A DNA stretch of 64,000 nucleotides from Achromobacter seleniivolatilans (GTDB lineage: Bacteria; Pseudomonadota; Gammaproteobacteria; Burkholderiales; Burkholderiaceae_B), in the NCBI RefSeq assembly GCF_030864005.1, contig NZ_CP132976.1, positions 868,001 through 932,000 on the forward strand, in the 5' to 3' direction. Shown here piece by piece: positions 33,218-43,850 of the stretch. A program made the position numbers and the translations under genes. Each line of letters starts with the position of its first letter. Position 1 is the stretch's first letter. The notes beneath the pieces are model-generated. The model did not search any database and was not told where the DNA came from. It saw only the letters and a list, made by a program, of their open reading frames with translations.

Positions 33218-34534
33218 TCATTCAGCCGGTGTGGCGGAGGCAGATGCAGCGCGGGCCTTCACCGCCGCGTCCAAGAACTTTTTCACGCCTTCCCACGATT
33301 CCTGGTCGGCGCGCGCGTTGTCCTTGGGATTCCCGCCACTCGTGCTGATCTTGCCGGACACGGGGTGGGCGTAGACGAGCTGGGTGGTGGGCACGTACGG
33401 GAACAAAATCGAATGCCCGCCGTTCTCGTAGTCCAGCCATTGCACCGGATACGGGTGCTCCACTTCCACCAACTTGTCCTGCACCATCTTCGAGTAAAGA
33501 CTCGACGGCCAGGACCCATCGTCGGTGGCCGACAGCAGCATGACCGGGCCTTCGATGTCCTCCACGCGAATTCGCGCACGGGCGACGGCGTCGGGGTCTT
33601 GCAACGCGGTCAGGATGGCCTTCTCATGTCGATGCGGCGAGGGGCCTTCGTCAAACGGCGCCCAGGTGGCGGTGCGGTTGTTCTCCCAGACGTGGGGCAG
33701 GGGCTTGCCGCCCAAGAGCCACGTGGGGCCTTCGCGGCCGATCTTGGGGTCGCAGGCGTTCTGGCCGCTGTGGACGACGGCGCCGGGTACGTAGGCGACG
33801 ACGGCCGACACTTCCTTGGGGAAAGTGGCGCCCAGCAGAAGTACGAGTTCGCCGCCGCGCGACTGGCCGCTGATGGCGACGAAGTCGTGCTTGGGCTGAA
33901 CCTTGTTGCGCAGCCAGCGCAGGCCGGTCTGGAAGTACTCAAGCGGGGTGTTCGAGATGTAGTCGGACAGGCCCGGCGCCTTGAAGTACGCCAGCGCAAA
34001 GGCGGCGTAGCCGCGCGAGGCATACAGCGCCGCGCGCGGTTCGTTGATGCCGCCGCCCGATCCGTTCAGGATCATGACGGCGGGGTGCGGGCCGGGGCCG
34101 GCGGGCAGGTACAGCGTGCCGACCAGTCCTTCTTCCCGCACGTCCTGGCGCGTGACGCCGTCAGACGCCAGCCGTTGCGTGAAGCTGGCTTGCGCTTGCG
34201 CGCCAGCCACGCGGGCCACCACGTCGGTGACCAGAGCGTCGGTCACCGGGTGGTTGAAGTGTTCGCGGCTGGGCGAGTCCACGGGGGACTGCGACCAGAC
34301 CAGGCCCATCGGGGCCAGGCTGGTGTAGTCGCCGGAGACCGGCGCGTCGCGGGTCAGGTCGACGACGCCGTCCTCGCCTGCCGTGAACGCGGCTTGCGCC
34401 TGCCAGAGCACGCCGTTGCGGCGGGTCAGCGCGGTGATTTCCACCGTCTGGCCCGGCTGGACGTGCTCGACCCGGATCTGGCGCGGCACGTCGATCAGGG
34501 CGTCCGCGGGGGTGATGGTTAGGGTCGGCGCCAT
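33218..34534 (-). CDS. acyl-CoA thioesterase/BAAT-family alpha/beta hydrolase
   Basis: The protein has 438 residues. An N-terminal immunoglobulin-like thioesterase domain (about 1-135, PADALIDVPRQIRVEHVQPG) is followed by the alpha/beta-hydrolase domain with nucleophile elbow ISGQSRGGEL (S225), the acid in SATDDGSW and His in GGHSILFPY. Bile acid-CoA:amino-acid transferases use Cys here; Ser suggests thioesterase or hydrolase activity. It is embedded in an ABC-importer operon, four bases after the solute-binding-protein gene, which fits removal or trapping of an imported acyl or amide compound. Confidence 0.87.
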   Translation of the reverse strand: MAPTLTITPADALIDVPRQIRVEHVQPGQTVEITALTRRNGVLWQAQAAFTAGEDGVVDLTRDAPVSGDYTSLAPMGLVWSQSPVDSPSREHFNHPVTDALVTDVVARVAGAQAQASFTQRLASDGVTRQDVREEGLVGTLYLPAGPGPHPAVMILNGSGGGINEPRAALYASRGYAAFALAYFKAPGLSDYISNTPLEYFQTGLRWLRNKVQPKHDFVAISGQSRGGELVLLLGATFPKEVSAVVAYVPGAVVHSGQNACDPKIGREGPTWLLGGKPLPHVWENNRTATWAPFDEGPSPHRHEKAILTALQDPDAVARARIRVEDIEGPVMLLSATDDGSWPSSLYSKMVQDKLVEVEHPYPVQWLDYENGGHSILFPYVPTTQLVYAHPVSGKISTSGGNPKDNARADQESWEGVKKFLDAAVKARAASASATPAE

Positions 34535-34537
34535 GGC

Positions 34538-36121
34538 TTATTTACCAGCAGCGGCGGCCGGCACTTTGGTGACCATCATGGCGGCCGTGCGGTCGCTGGT
34601 CATCGGGGTGACCTTCAGGCCCTTCTTGGTGGCCCAGATGTTCTTGTAGTGGAACAGCGGGAAGATGGCCACGTCATCCGACACGATCTTGACGGAGTCG
34701 CGCAGGATGGCTTCGCGCTTGGCCACGTCGAATTCCGACGTGGATTGTTCCAGCGCGGCGTCTACCTTGGCGTTGCTGTAGTGGCCCCAGTTGGAGGCGC
34801 CCAGGCCCTTCTTGGCGTCGACGGTGGCCAGGATGTTGACCAGCGCGTAGCTGGCTTCACCCGTGCCGTTGCCCCATGCCAGCATGCTGACGGCGAACTC
34901 GTTCTTGTTGGCGCGGCCCGAGTACACGGCCCATGGCACCACTTCCACTTGGGTCTTCACGCCAACGCGGGTCCAGAACTGCGCAATCGCTTGGGCCGTT
35001 TCCGGGCCTTGCGGGTAGCGGTCGTTCGGCACGTGCATCGTCAGCTTGAAGCCGTCGGGGAAACCCGCTTCGGCCAGCAGCTTCTTGGCTTTTTCTACGT
35101 CGTTGGGGATGTCTTTGACGTCGGGGTTGTAGCCGAAGGTGTCCTTGGGCATCCACTGGTTGGCTTCGGTGGCCGCGCCTTGCAGGATGCGGTCAGAGAT
35201 TGCCTTGCGGTTGATGGCCAGGTTCAGCGCTTGGCGCACGCGCAGGTCCAAGAGCGGGTTTTTGTCCAGCGGCTTGCCGTTGTTGTCGGTGATGTACTGG
35301 TTGGGCGCGGGGTTGAAGCTGGGTTGCAGAATCATGACGCGCAGGCCGTCGTACGGGTAGACCGAGATGTTCGCGGCCTTTTGCAGTTTGGCCAGGTCAG
35401 ACACCGACACCTTGTCGATCACGTCCACGTCGCCCGCCAGCAGCGCGGCAGTGCGCGAGGCGGCGTTGTTGATGTAGCGGTAGTTGACCTTGTCCCAGGT
35501 GGCTTTTTCGCCCCAGTAGCCGTCGTTGCGTTCCATGATGACGCGGTCGCCCGGCGTGTAGGACACGAACTTGTACGGGCCGGTGCCGACCACGGCCTTG
35601 CCCGAGTTGTAGTCTTCGGTGGTCGACTTTTCACCGACGTGCTTGCTGACGACGTGGACGGATGCCAGGTTCAGCGGCAGGTCGGGGTTGGGCGCCTTGG
35701 TCTTGACGATCAGGGTCAGCGGGTCCTTGGCGGTCATCGTGTCGATGGTGCGCAAGTAGCCGGCATAGGTGGCGACGCTGCCGGGAACGGCGCGGGCGCG
35801 GGTGTAGGAATAGATCAGGTCGTCGGCGGTGAACGGCGTGCCGTCCTGCCATTTAACGCCTTCACGCAGCTTGAATTCCCAGGTGGTGGGGTCCAGCGGC
35901 TTCCAGCTGACGGCCAGGCCCGGCTGCAGCTTGTTCCACTTGTTTTCAATCAAGAGGTCCCAGAAGTGCAGGGCCACCGAGCGGTCGCCGGCGTGGTTGT
36001 TCAGCTGCGGGTCCAAGGACGACAGCGGGTCTGCGAAACCGATCGACAGATTGTCGGCGGAGGCGGCGGCAGAGGCGCCCAGGATGGCGGCGGTAAGGGT
36101 CGAGAGAATCAGGCGTTTCAT
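34538..36121 (-). CDS. ABC importer solute-binding protein, Opp/Dpp (SBP_bac_5) family
   Basis: The protein has 527 residues. Signal peptide (MKRLILSTLTAAILGASAAA) and the family 5 pattern: LDPQLNNHAGDRSVALHFWD, WEFKLREGVKWQDGTPFTAD, GTGPYKFVSYTPGDRVIMER and VRQALNLAINRKAI. A periplasmic receptor for peptide-like or other large solutes. It follows two ATPase genes, with the permease pair upstream, all on the minus strand, completing a five-gene importer. Confidence 0.93.
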   Translation of the reverse strand: MKRLILSTLTAAILGASAAASADNLSIGFADPLSSLDPQLNNHAGDRSVALHFWDLLIENKWNKLQPGLAVSWKPLDPTTWEFKLREGVKWQDGTPFTADDLIYSYTRARAVPGSVATYAGYLRTIDTMTAKDPLTLIVKTKAPNPDLPLNLASVHVVSKHVGEKSTTEDYNSGKAVVGTGPYKFVSYTPGDRVIMERNDGYWGEKATWDKVNYRYINNAASRTAALLAGDVDVIDKVSVSDLAKLQKAANISVYPYDGLRVMILQPSFNPAPNQYITDNNGKPLDKNPLLDLRVRQALNLAINRKAISDRILQGAATEANQWMPKDTFGYNPDVKDIPNDVEKAKKLLAEAGFPDGFKLTMHVPNDRYPQGPETAQAIAQFWTRVGVKTQVEVVPWAVYSGRANKNEFAVSMLAWGNGTGEASYALVNILATVDAKKGLGASNWGHYSNAKVDAALEQSTSEFDVAKREAILRDSVKIVSDDVAIFPLFHYKNIWATKKGLKVTPMTSDRTAAMMVTKVPAAAAGK

Positions 36122-36194
36122 GTTCGGGGTCCTTGGTAGGGGGGGAACTAGCTGTAATCCAGCGCCGCGGCAACAGTGCCGCGGCCGGTAGGGT

Positions 36195-37207
<1,013 letters not shown>

Positions 37208-37211
<4 letters not shown>

Positions 37212-38218
37212 GCCATCACCTCGCTGGTTTGGATCGTGGGATGGAAGCAGCGCACTTTATGTTCGGGCAAGGCTTGCGTAATGCCGGGTTGCTGACCACA
37301 GGCGGCGGTGGCGCGCGAGCAGCGCGCGGAAAACGCGCAGCCTGCGGGCAGGTGCAGCAGGTTGGGCGTCATGCCCGGAATCTGGCGCAGGCGCTGCCCG
37401 CGCTGGTTGTTGCTGGGCAGGCTGTCGATCAGACCCACCGTGTACGGATGCTGCGGGCGGTCCAGCACGTCGTCCACTTTGCCGTGTTCGACGATGCGGC
37501 CGGCGTACATGACAGCCACGTCGTCCGCCAGACCAGCCACGACCGACAGATCGTGCGTGATCCAGATCAGGCTGGTGCCGTGCTGCTGCGCCAGCTTTTG
37601 CACTTCGGACAAGATCTGCGCCTGAATGGTGACGTCCAGCGCGGTCGTCGGTTCATCGGCAATGATCAGGTCGGGGCGGTGCAGCATCGCAATGGCAATG
37701 GCCACGCGTTGACGCATGCCGCCAGACAACTGATGCGGATACGCCAGCAGGCGCTCTTCAGGGCTGGGTATGCCCATCATGCCCAGCGTGTCGCGCGACA
37801 GCTCGCGGGCCTGCGCCTTGCTCATCTTGTTATGCGCGCGCACGGTTTCGATCATTTGCACGTCCACCCGCAAGACGGGGTTCAGCGTCATCATCGGATC
37901 TTGGAAGATCATGGCGATGCGGTTGCCTTGCAGGCGGCGCATTTCTCGCGGCGACAGCTTGGTCAGGTCGCGGCCCTGGAACAGCACTTCGCCGCCCACG
38001 ACGCGGCCCGGCGCGTCGACCAGACCCATGATGGAAAAGCCGGTGACGGATTTGCCCGAGCCGGATTCACCGACCAGGCCCAGGATCTTGCCGCGTTCCA
38101 AGGTAAAGGACACGTCGTCCACGGCAGGCAGCACGCCCGCGCGGGTGTGGAAGTGCGTGCGCAGGTTGCGCACTTCAAGCGTGGCCGGCGCGCTGGCGGA
38201 TGCGGAGCGGTCGGTCAT
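37208..38218 (-). CDS. ABC importer ATPase, OppD/DppD-like
   Basis: The protein has 336 residues; the start at 38218 overlaps the permease stop (ATGA). The longer frame to 38512 is a shadow of the permease gene. Walker A GESGSGKSV, Q-loop IFQDPMMTLNP, signature LSGGMRQRVAIA, Walker B LIIADEPTTALD, H-loop WITHDLS, and the Cys-rich C-terminal motif CAFSARCSRATAAC typical of Opp/Dpp ATPases. Partner of the ATPase at 36195-37211. Confidence 0.93.
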
Positions 38219-39132
38219 TTGTGGGTCCTCGGGTTCAGTACGTCGCGCAGGCGGTCGCCCACCAGATTGATGGCCACAATGGTGATCAGCAGCGCGATGC
38301 CGGGGTAGAAGCTGATCCAGTATTCGCCGGACAGCATGTATTGGAAGCCGTTGGAAATCAGCAGGCCCAGCGACGGTTCGGTCACCGGCACGCCCAGGCC
38401 CAGGAAGCTCAAGGTGGCTTCCAAGGTAATGGCGCGCGCGATCTGCAAGGTGCCAATCACAATCAACGGCGGCAGGCAGTTGGGCAGAATGTGCTTCAAC
38501 ATGATCCGCCAATTGGGAATGTCCAGGCAGCGGGCGGCTTCAACGTATTCACGGCGGCGTTCGACCAGGGCCTGGCCGCGCGCGGTGCGGGCGTAGTAGG
38601 CCCATTCCAGAATCACCAGCGTCAGCACCACGTTACCCACGCCCTTGCCCAGATAGGCCAGGATCATCATGGCCACCAGGATCGACGGGAACGACAGGAT
38701 CAAGTCGACCAGACGCATGATGAAGGCATCGACCTTGCCGCCCGCGTAGGCGGCCAGCAGGCCCAGCAAGGTGCCGATGATGCCAGCGATAACGGCAGAA
38801 CCCACGCCCACCATCAGGCTGATGCGCAGGCCGTACAAGATGCCCGACAGCAGATCGCGGCCTTGGCCGTCGGTGCCCAGCCAATAGTGGAAGGTGCCCA
38901 AGCCGTTCATGGAACCCGGCGTCATGCGCGAATCCAGCACGTCGATTTGCAGCAGGTCATACGGATTCTGCGGCGAGATCCACGGCGCGAAGATCGCGGC
39001 CAGGATCAGCAGCGTGGCGATGACCAGCCCGAACACCGCCGTCTTGGACGACAGGAATTCGGTCAAGTTGCGGCGCCAGGGGGATTCGCGGCGCAGGGCG
39101 GGAATCTTCTCGGGGGTTGCAGCGGTGCTCAT
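38215..39132 (-). CDS. ABC importer permease, OppC/DppC-like
   Basis: The protein has 305 residues. N-terminal OppC-type region with a transmembrane segment (TAVFGLVIATLLILAAIFAP), a periplasmic loop with LGTDGQGRDLLSGILYG, and five further helices. The ATPase-contacting EAA loop is EAARCLDIPNWRIMLKHILP. Start and stop overlap the neighbouring genes by ATGA. Confidence 0.92.
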   Translation of the reverse strand: MSTAATPEKIPALRRESPWRRNLTEFLSSKTAVFGLVIATLLILAAIFAPWISPQNPYDLLQIDVLDSRMTPGSMNGLGTFHYWLGTDGQGRDLLSGILYGLRISLMVGVGSAVIAGIIGTLLGLLAAYAGGKVDAFIMRLVDLILSFPSILVAMMILAYLGKGVGNVVLTLVILEWAYYARTARGQALVERRREYVEAARCLDIPNWRIMLKHILPNCLPPLIVIGTLQIARAITLEATLSFLGLGVPVTEPSLGLLISNGFQYMLSGEYWISFYPGIALLITIVAINLVGDRLRDVLNPRTHK

Positions 39133-40103
39133 GCCGAGCCCTCCAGCCGTACCCGGGGGTCCAGCACTTTATAAAGAATGTCCACGATCAGGTTCAGCGT
39201 CACGAACAGGCACACCACCACGATCAGGTAGGCGACGATCACCGGGCGGTCCAGCGCGTTCAGGCTGTCCAGAATCAGCTTGCCAGCGCCGGGCCACGAA
39301 AAGATGCTTTCCGTGATGACGGCAAACGCGATGGTCGAGCCCAGTTCCAGGCCCAGCACCGTCACCAGCGGGATCATGGTGTTGCGAAAGACGTGCACAC
39401 AGACCACGCGAAAAGGCGACAAACCCTTGGCGCGCGCGAACTTCACGAAGTCCAGCGGAATCACGTCGCGCACACCGGCGCGGGTCAGGCGGATCACCAA
39501 AGAGATCTTGAAGAGCGACAGATTCAGCGCAGGCAGGATCAGGTGGCGCAGGCCATCGGTCGTCAACCAAGACCATTGAAAGCCCAGGAACTCCACCGTC
39601 TGTCCGCGGCCGCTGGCGGGCAGCCAGCCGAGCGACACGCTGAAGGTCATGATCAGCATCAGCGCCACCCAGAAGGTGGGCAGCGAGAAGCCGACGATGC
39701 TGCCAGCCATGATCATCTTGGAAAAGCGGCTGTCCGGGTACAGGCCAGCCACCAGACCCAGCGGCAGACCGATCAGCACGGCCAGGAACAGGGCGGAAAA
39801 CGCCAGTTCCAGCGTGGCGGGCAGCCGCTGAATCACCAGTTCGATGGCGGGAATGTTGTAGACAAAGCTATTGCCCAGGTTGCCGTGCAGCGCGCCGTTC
39901 AAAAAGCCCAGGTACTGCTGCCACAAGGGCTTGTCCAGACCCAGCTCCGCGATGATGCGGGCGCGGTCCACCTGGTCTACGTCTTGGCCGATCAGAATGT
40001 CTACCGGGTTGCCAATGGCGTGCAAACCCACGAAGACGATCAGCGTCATCAAAAATACGACTACCGCGGCTTGCGCAATGCGGCGTAGCAACCAACCGGT
40101 CAT
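39129..40103 (-). CDS. ABC importer permease, OppB/DppB-like
   Basis: The protein has 324 residues from the ATG at 40103, which overlaps the FAD-protein stop (ATGA). OppB N-terminal signature (WLLRRIAQAAVVVFLMTLIV), LGLDKPLWQQYLGFL, EAA loop DFVKFARAKGLSPFRVVCVH, and the C-terminal FSWPGAGKLILDSLNALDRP characteristic of OppB/DppB permeases. Forms the membrane channel with the OppC-type partner. Confidence 0.92.
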   Translation of the reverse strand: MTGWLLRRIAQAAVVVFLMTLIVFVGLHAIGNPVDILIGQDVDQVDRARIIAELGLDKPLWQQYLGFLNGALHGNLGNSFVYNIPAIELVIQRLPATLELAFSALFLAVLIGLPLGLVAGLYPDSRFSKMIMAGSIVGFSLPTFWVALMLIMTFSVSLGWLPASGRGQTVEFLGFQWSWLTTDGLRHLILPALNLSLFKISLVIRLTRAGVRDVIPLDFVKFARAKGLSPFRVVCVHVFRNTMIPLVTVLGLELGSTIAFAVITESIFSWPGAGKLILDSLNALDRPVIVAYLIVVVCLFVTLNLIVDILYKVLDPRVRLEGSA

Positions 40104-41563
40104 TGCGTGGTCTCCGCCTGCGGCGCCGGGGCGGGCGTCCATTCGTCGCCGAACACTTCGGGCTCAGAGAACGCTTCCATATTGGCGTAGTACGTCTCGA
40201 CGTCTTCGCGGTAGAACAGGCCGGCAATGCCTTGCGCCAGGCGCTTGGCGCCATCGCTGATGGCCGGAATGTCGCCCGAGATCGTGCCTTGCGTCAGCGC
40301 GGCGGGGTACGAGAAGCAGTGCACGCGGTCAAGGCCGGGGCACGCGCCCGGCAGTTTTTCCTGCAATTCAAAGACGGCGCCCAGGTCGGGCGAATCATGC
40401 AGCTCCTGGTCTTCGTCGCCAGCGGGCGGGGTGTAGCGGTCGCCCCAATTGCGCACGTGTGGCGCCAGCGCGGCAAACTCCGGGCGCACGGTCCAGTCGA
40501 TGCGGAAACCCGTGGAGAAGATCATGAAATCCAGCACGAACACGCCTTTGGGCGTGGTGACATGGATGTCGTTGCCGACCAGCGCCAGGTCCAGCACGCC
40601 ACAGCCCATATTGAAGCGGGCGTTTTCAAAGCGGGATACGCGCAAGGTGCTGCCGCGCGGGGGCGGCACTTGGGCGGCGTTGATGTAGTGGCGGATCTTC
40701 CACTTCCAATCGTCGGGCAGCGTCAGGTGGCCGTGGGTCAGGCCCGGGTTGCCCGCGCCTTTGCCCTTGTTCACGCGAGGAATGTCATTGCGGCGGATCA
40801 GCAGGTCAACGCTCGCAGCGCCCGCTTCCAAGGCGGTGCCTGCGCTGTCCATGGCGGATGCGCCCGCGCCGACAACGCCGACGCGCTTGCCAGCCAGCGT
40901 GGCGTAGTCCATCACGTCGGACGAATGCGCCCAGCGGTCGCGCGGCAACTTCTTAGCAAAATCAGGCACATAGGCGCCGCCCAAACCGTCGCGGCCGGTA
41001 GCCAGCACGACGCGGCGAGCCAGCACGGTGCTGCGGCCGGCAGAGGACTCGATGTCCAGCTGCACCAGATTGTCGGCGCGCGGCAGTACGGCCAGCACGC
41101 GATGTTCGTTGCGCACGTCCAGGTTCAGCACGCGGCGGTACCAGCGCAGGTAATCCATCCATTGCAGGCGCGGGATCTTGTCCAGCGCTTCCCACGCGTC
41201 CAGGCCAAACTGCGCTTCAAACCAGGCGCGGAACGTCAGCGCGGGCAAGCCCAGGGCAGGGCCCGTCAATTGCTTGGGACTGCGCAGCGTTTCCATGCGC
41301 GCAGTGGTGGCCCAGGGGCCTTCATACCCTTCGGGCGACTGATCGAAGATGGGCGCGGTAATGCCCAAGTGCGTCAGCGATGCCGCAGCGGCCAAACCGG
41401 CCATGCCGCCGCCGATGATGGCCACGTCCAGCACTTGCTGGCCGTCCACAAACCGGGGCGCGACCCAGTTCTTGGCAGGGATTTCCAGCCAGGACAGGTC
41501 TTGCCGCAGGCGCGCTTCCAGCGCGGCTAGGCCTTGCGGCGGGGTGGCAACGGGCAGATTCAT
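40100..41563 (-). CDS. FAD/NAD(P)-dependent monooxygenase-like protein
   Basis: The protein has 487 residues. Two dinucleotide folds: FAD-binding VAIIGGGMAGLAAA (about 47-60) and NADPH-binding VGVVGAGASAMDSAG in mid-protein, with LATGRDGLGG before it and FSTGFRIDW near the C-terminus, as in class B flavin monooxygenases/SidA-like N-hydroxylases. Predicted to hydroxylate or oxidise the imported compound. It lies between the LysR gene and the permeases, with ATGA overlaps on both sides. Confidence 0.87.
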   Translation of the reverse strand: MNLPVATPPQGLAALEARLRQDLSWLEIPAKNWVAPRFVDGQQVLDVAIIGGGMAGLAAAASLTHLGITAPIFDQSPEGYEGPWATTARMETLRSPKQLTGPALGLPALTFRAWFEAQFGLDAWEALDKIPRLQWMDYLRWYRRVLNLDVRNEHRVLAVLPRADNLVQLDIESSAGRSTVLARRVVLATGRDGLGGAYVPDFAKKLPRDRWAHSSDVMDYATLAGKRVGVVGAGASAMDSAGTALEAGAASVDLLIRRNDIPRVNKGKGAGNPGLTHGHLTLPDDWKWKIRHYINAAQVPPPRGSTLRVSRFENARFNMGCGVLDLALVGNDIHVTTPKGVFVLDFMIFSTGFRIDWTVRPEFAALAPHVRNWGDRYTPPAGDEDQELHDSPDLGAVFELQEKLPGACPGLDRVHCFSYPAALTQGTISGDIPAISDGAKRLAQGIAGLFYREDVETYYANMEAFSEPEVFGDEWTPAPAPQAETTQ

Positions 41564-42537
41564 AGTGCGGGGGTTTCCATAACAGGGGCGTCATCACCGT
41601 AGATCGACTGCAACAGCGCCGAATGCTCGCAAGCGTCATGCTGCACAAAGCCGGGGAGCAGGGCGGCGGCGGCATCGGCCAGCGCGTCCGCCATGGCCTG
41701 GCAGGCGGGCGTCATGGGTTGCGATTGCGGGGTGATGACCCCAAAGAAAAAGGGGATGTCCAGGTCGATGGGCCGTATCGCCACGCCCGGCATCGGAACG
41801 CCGTAGGCGGTGATCGGTTCCAGCACCGACACGCCAAGTCCAGCGCGCACGGCGGCCAGGGCGTTGACGGACGAATTGGTTTCAATGGTGCCGGGCGCAT
41901 TGCCGGTGTGCGCCAGCGCGGCGTCCAGGCGGCGGCGCAGGCGGTAAGGATTGGCCATGGTGATCAAGCGGCGTCCGGCCAGGGCGGACACGGGCACCAC
42001 ATCGTGCGCGGCGACGGGATCATCTTCTGGCAACGCAACCACACAGGGCGCTTGCCCGATCCAATGCACCGTCAAACCGCGATGCTCCAGCGGCAGGCTG
42101 GTTGCGCCCAATTGCGCGGCGCCGGTCAGCACGGCGTGCACAACACGCTCGGGCGAGGCGCTACGCACCTGGATGCGGGTGCCGGTGGTTTGGGATTCGA
42201 TACGTTTGAGCGCATCGGGCAGCAACCCGGCGGCCAGGGCAGACGTGGCTGCCAGCAGCAAGGGCTTGGCTTGCCCGCGAGCAATCTCTTCGGCCCGGCC
42301 GCGTATCTGTTGCAGGCTGGCCAAGGCGCGTTCTACGTCGTCATACAGCAGGAAACCCTGCTCGGTCGGCGTGACCCGCGGTCCGCTGCGCGCAAACAAG
42401 GCATAGCCGATTTCGGCTTCCAGCTCTTGCAACAGGCGGCTGATGGCCGGCTGCGAACGCCCGAGCAGACGCCCGGCAGCGGTAACGCTACCTGTGGACA
42501 TGACGGCCGCGAAGGCCTCGAGTTGACGAAGTTCCAT
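41560..42537 (-). CDS. LysR-family regulator heading the operon
   Basis: The protein has 325 residues. The N-terminal winged helix is MELRQLEAFAAVMSTGSVTA then GRLLGRSQPAISRLLQELEA; the effector domain covers about 90-300. Unusually for LysR, it is not divergent but is the first gene of the operon it probably controls, overlapping the monooxygenase start by ATGA. This arrangement implies autoregulation together with the transport and catabolic genes. The C-terminal tail is somewhat extended (HDACEHSALLQSIYGDDAPV). Confidence 0.9.
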   Translation of the reverse strand: MELRQLEAFAAVMSTGSVTAAGRLLGRSQPAISRLLQELEAEIGYALFARSGPRVTPTEQGFLLYDDVERALASLQQIRGRAEEIARGQAKPLLLAATSALAAGLLPDALKRIESQTTGTRIQVRSASPERVVHAVLTGAAQLGATSLPLEHRGLTVHWIGQAPCVVALPEDDPVAAHDVVPVSALAGRRLITMANPYRLRRRLDAALAHTGNAPGTIETNSSVNALAAVRAGLGVSVLEPITAYGVPMPGVAIRPIDLDIPFFFGVITPQSQPMTPACQAMADALADAAAALLPGFVQHDACEHSALLQSIYGDDAPVMETPAL

Positions 42538-42874
42538 CTGTCTTGCTTTATGCTCAGGACGAATTCTTGCTCGCCAAGTATGCGCGCTGCAAATAATTAA
42601 AAGGCATAAGTAAATTCCCTAATATTGGGTTTTCCATCATTTTTCATAACTTCGCGTTATTTCAATGACTTAGGGATTACCCGCTGAACCTCCACTTGCT
42701 GTGGGGCCAGCGGAAGGCAGGCCCTTTCGACGCGCAGGGTGGCGTCTGGCGTAGGGGGTGGGGTTGGGTTCAATGGCGAAGGGAGTCCACGGCAAAAGGG
42801 CATCCTGCTGTTGCGTGCAGGAGTTTCTGGCCTTTGGGCGATGGCGTCATCGGGCTTGGACGCGGCAGTTGGAC
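42538..42874. other. promoter region of the LysR operon plus apparently non-coding stretch
   Basis: The first 120 bases next to the LysR gene are AT-rich and promoter-like, with the T-N11-A palindrome. The remainder to 42874 is GC-rich with no supported gene; a 78-codon reverse frame (42657-42893) lacks a ribosome-binding site and has shadow-like proline-rich composition. Confidence 0.5.
42646..42660. promoter_or_regulatory. candidate LysR-type box upstream of the operon
   Basis: ATAACTTCGCGTTAT is an interrupted palindrome of the T-N11-A type used by LysR regulators, about 110 bases upstream of the LysR ATG in an AT-rich promoter-like stretch. Assignment to this regulator is inference. Confidence 0.4.
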
Positions 42875-43150
42875 CTACATGAGTGGAAACCACACGGTGG
42901 TCTCGGATTGTGCATCGACCAACACTATTACGTGATCGGGGTCCATCGTTGCGATGCTCGAATCAGCGTTGAGCAGCTGGAATAGTACGGACCAATAGGA
43001 AATTCCGAGTCCAAGGCGTTCGTGGCCAAATCCCCCGGTTTCCAGGTGCGCGTTTGCCGCGCCAAGCCGCAGTTGCGTTTTCTTTTTGCGAAAACCGGTC
43101 TCGGCAAATTCTCTGGCCAGGAAAATCGCTCGTTCTTTGCCAATACTCAT
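42875..43150 (-). CDS. small hypothetical protein (91 residues)
   Basis: The start ATG at 43150 has TGGAG upstream. Sequence begins MSIGKERAIFLAREFAETGF and includes LGLGISYWSVLFQLLNADSS and HVIVLVDAQSETTVWFPLM, with a balanced composition. No family was recognised and there is no signal peptide. It is isolated between the LysR promoter and a secreted-protein gene. Confidence 0.55.
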   Translation of the reverse strand: MSIGKERAIFLAREFAETGFRKKKTQLRLGAANAHLETGGFGHERLGLGISYWSVLFQLLNADSSIATMDPDHVIVLVDAQSETTVWFPLM

Positions 43151-43405
43151 AAATGCTCCAGGTCTGCGTCGCCGTATTGCCGCTAGACATGTGGTTCCAC
43201 ATACATAGCGGATGTATTTAAAGCGCCGGCCTTCAGACAGTCCCTATATAACTACGCATCATTTGCACGCTAGTCTTTCGCTCGGGAAGCGGTCTGGGCG
43301 CGATTGGGCCGAAAGATACTCCTATTCCCGAATCGACCTTCTAGCTAGGACGCTGGCCGCGATCCGGCATGCATTGAGAATAGCTTCACAATAAATGGAT
43401 GTTGT

Positions 43406-43768
43406 ATGAAGAAAATTGCCGTCGTTGTTTTTGGGATTTTGGTGTCTTCAATGGCTCATGCTGCGCCAAATTGGCAGAAGCTTATGGACAATGAAATGGG
43501 CACGATGTTTTTGGATAAGAATTCTATTCAAGATACCAAAGCCAAAAACACGAGGCAGGCGGATCTGCTAATAAATTACAAGGATCGCTCTGGCATCGTT
43601 TCCACCGTCACGGTGTACGAAATTAATTGCAAAACCAAAAAAGACCGCAGGGTAAAGGTATCTGATTACGAAAAGTCTGATGCGCAGGGACGGCTTTTTG
43701 GAAGCACTCCGTTGGATGAGTCGTTCGAGCCGGCAGATCCGGGGATGGTCAAGTTGATATGTCCTTGA
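43406..43768 (+). CDS. small exported protein, surface-adhesin E-like
   Basis: The protein has 120 residues. A signal peptide (MKKIAVVVFGILVSSMAHAA) is followed by WQKLMDNEMGTMFLDKNSIQ, a pattern seen in the small periplasmic adhesin-E-like domain, then YKDRSGIVSTVTVYEINCKT; a disulfide may join the Cys in INCKT to the one at the C-terminal LICP. The gene is AT-richer than average. Likely periplasmic or secreted; function unknown. Confidence 0.72.
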   Translation: MKKIAVVVFGILVSSMAHAAPNWQKLMDNEMGTMFLDKNSIQDTKAKNTRQADLLINYKDRSGIVSTVTVYEINCKTKKDRRVKVSDYEKSDAQGRLFGSTPLDESFEPADPGMVKLICP

Positions 43769-43850
43769 TAAATATATGAAAACACCTGTGCGCATGCTTT
43801 TCGCGTGATGGTGGGCTAGGGGTTTTGTTGCCTATTGAACTGAGGAAGGA

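Noticed and set aside
34649..36139. 496-codon forward frame
   Set aside because: Antisense to the solute-binding-protein gene, which has a signal peptide and family motifs. The frame is Val/Gly/His-rich shadow.
40103..41530. 475-codon forward frame
   Set aside because: Antisense to the FAD monooxygenase-like gene.
42657..42893. 78-codon reverse frame
   Set aside because: Proline-rich shadow-like composition, no ribosome-binding site, and it overlaps the better-supported gene at 42875-43150.
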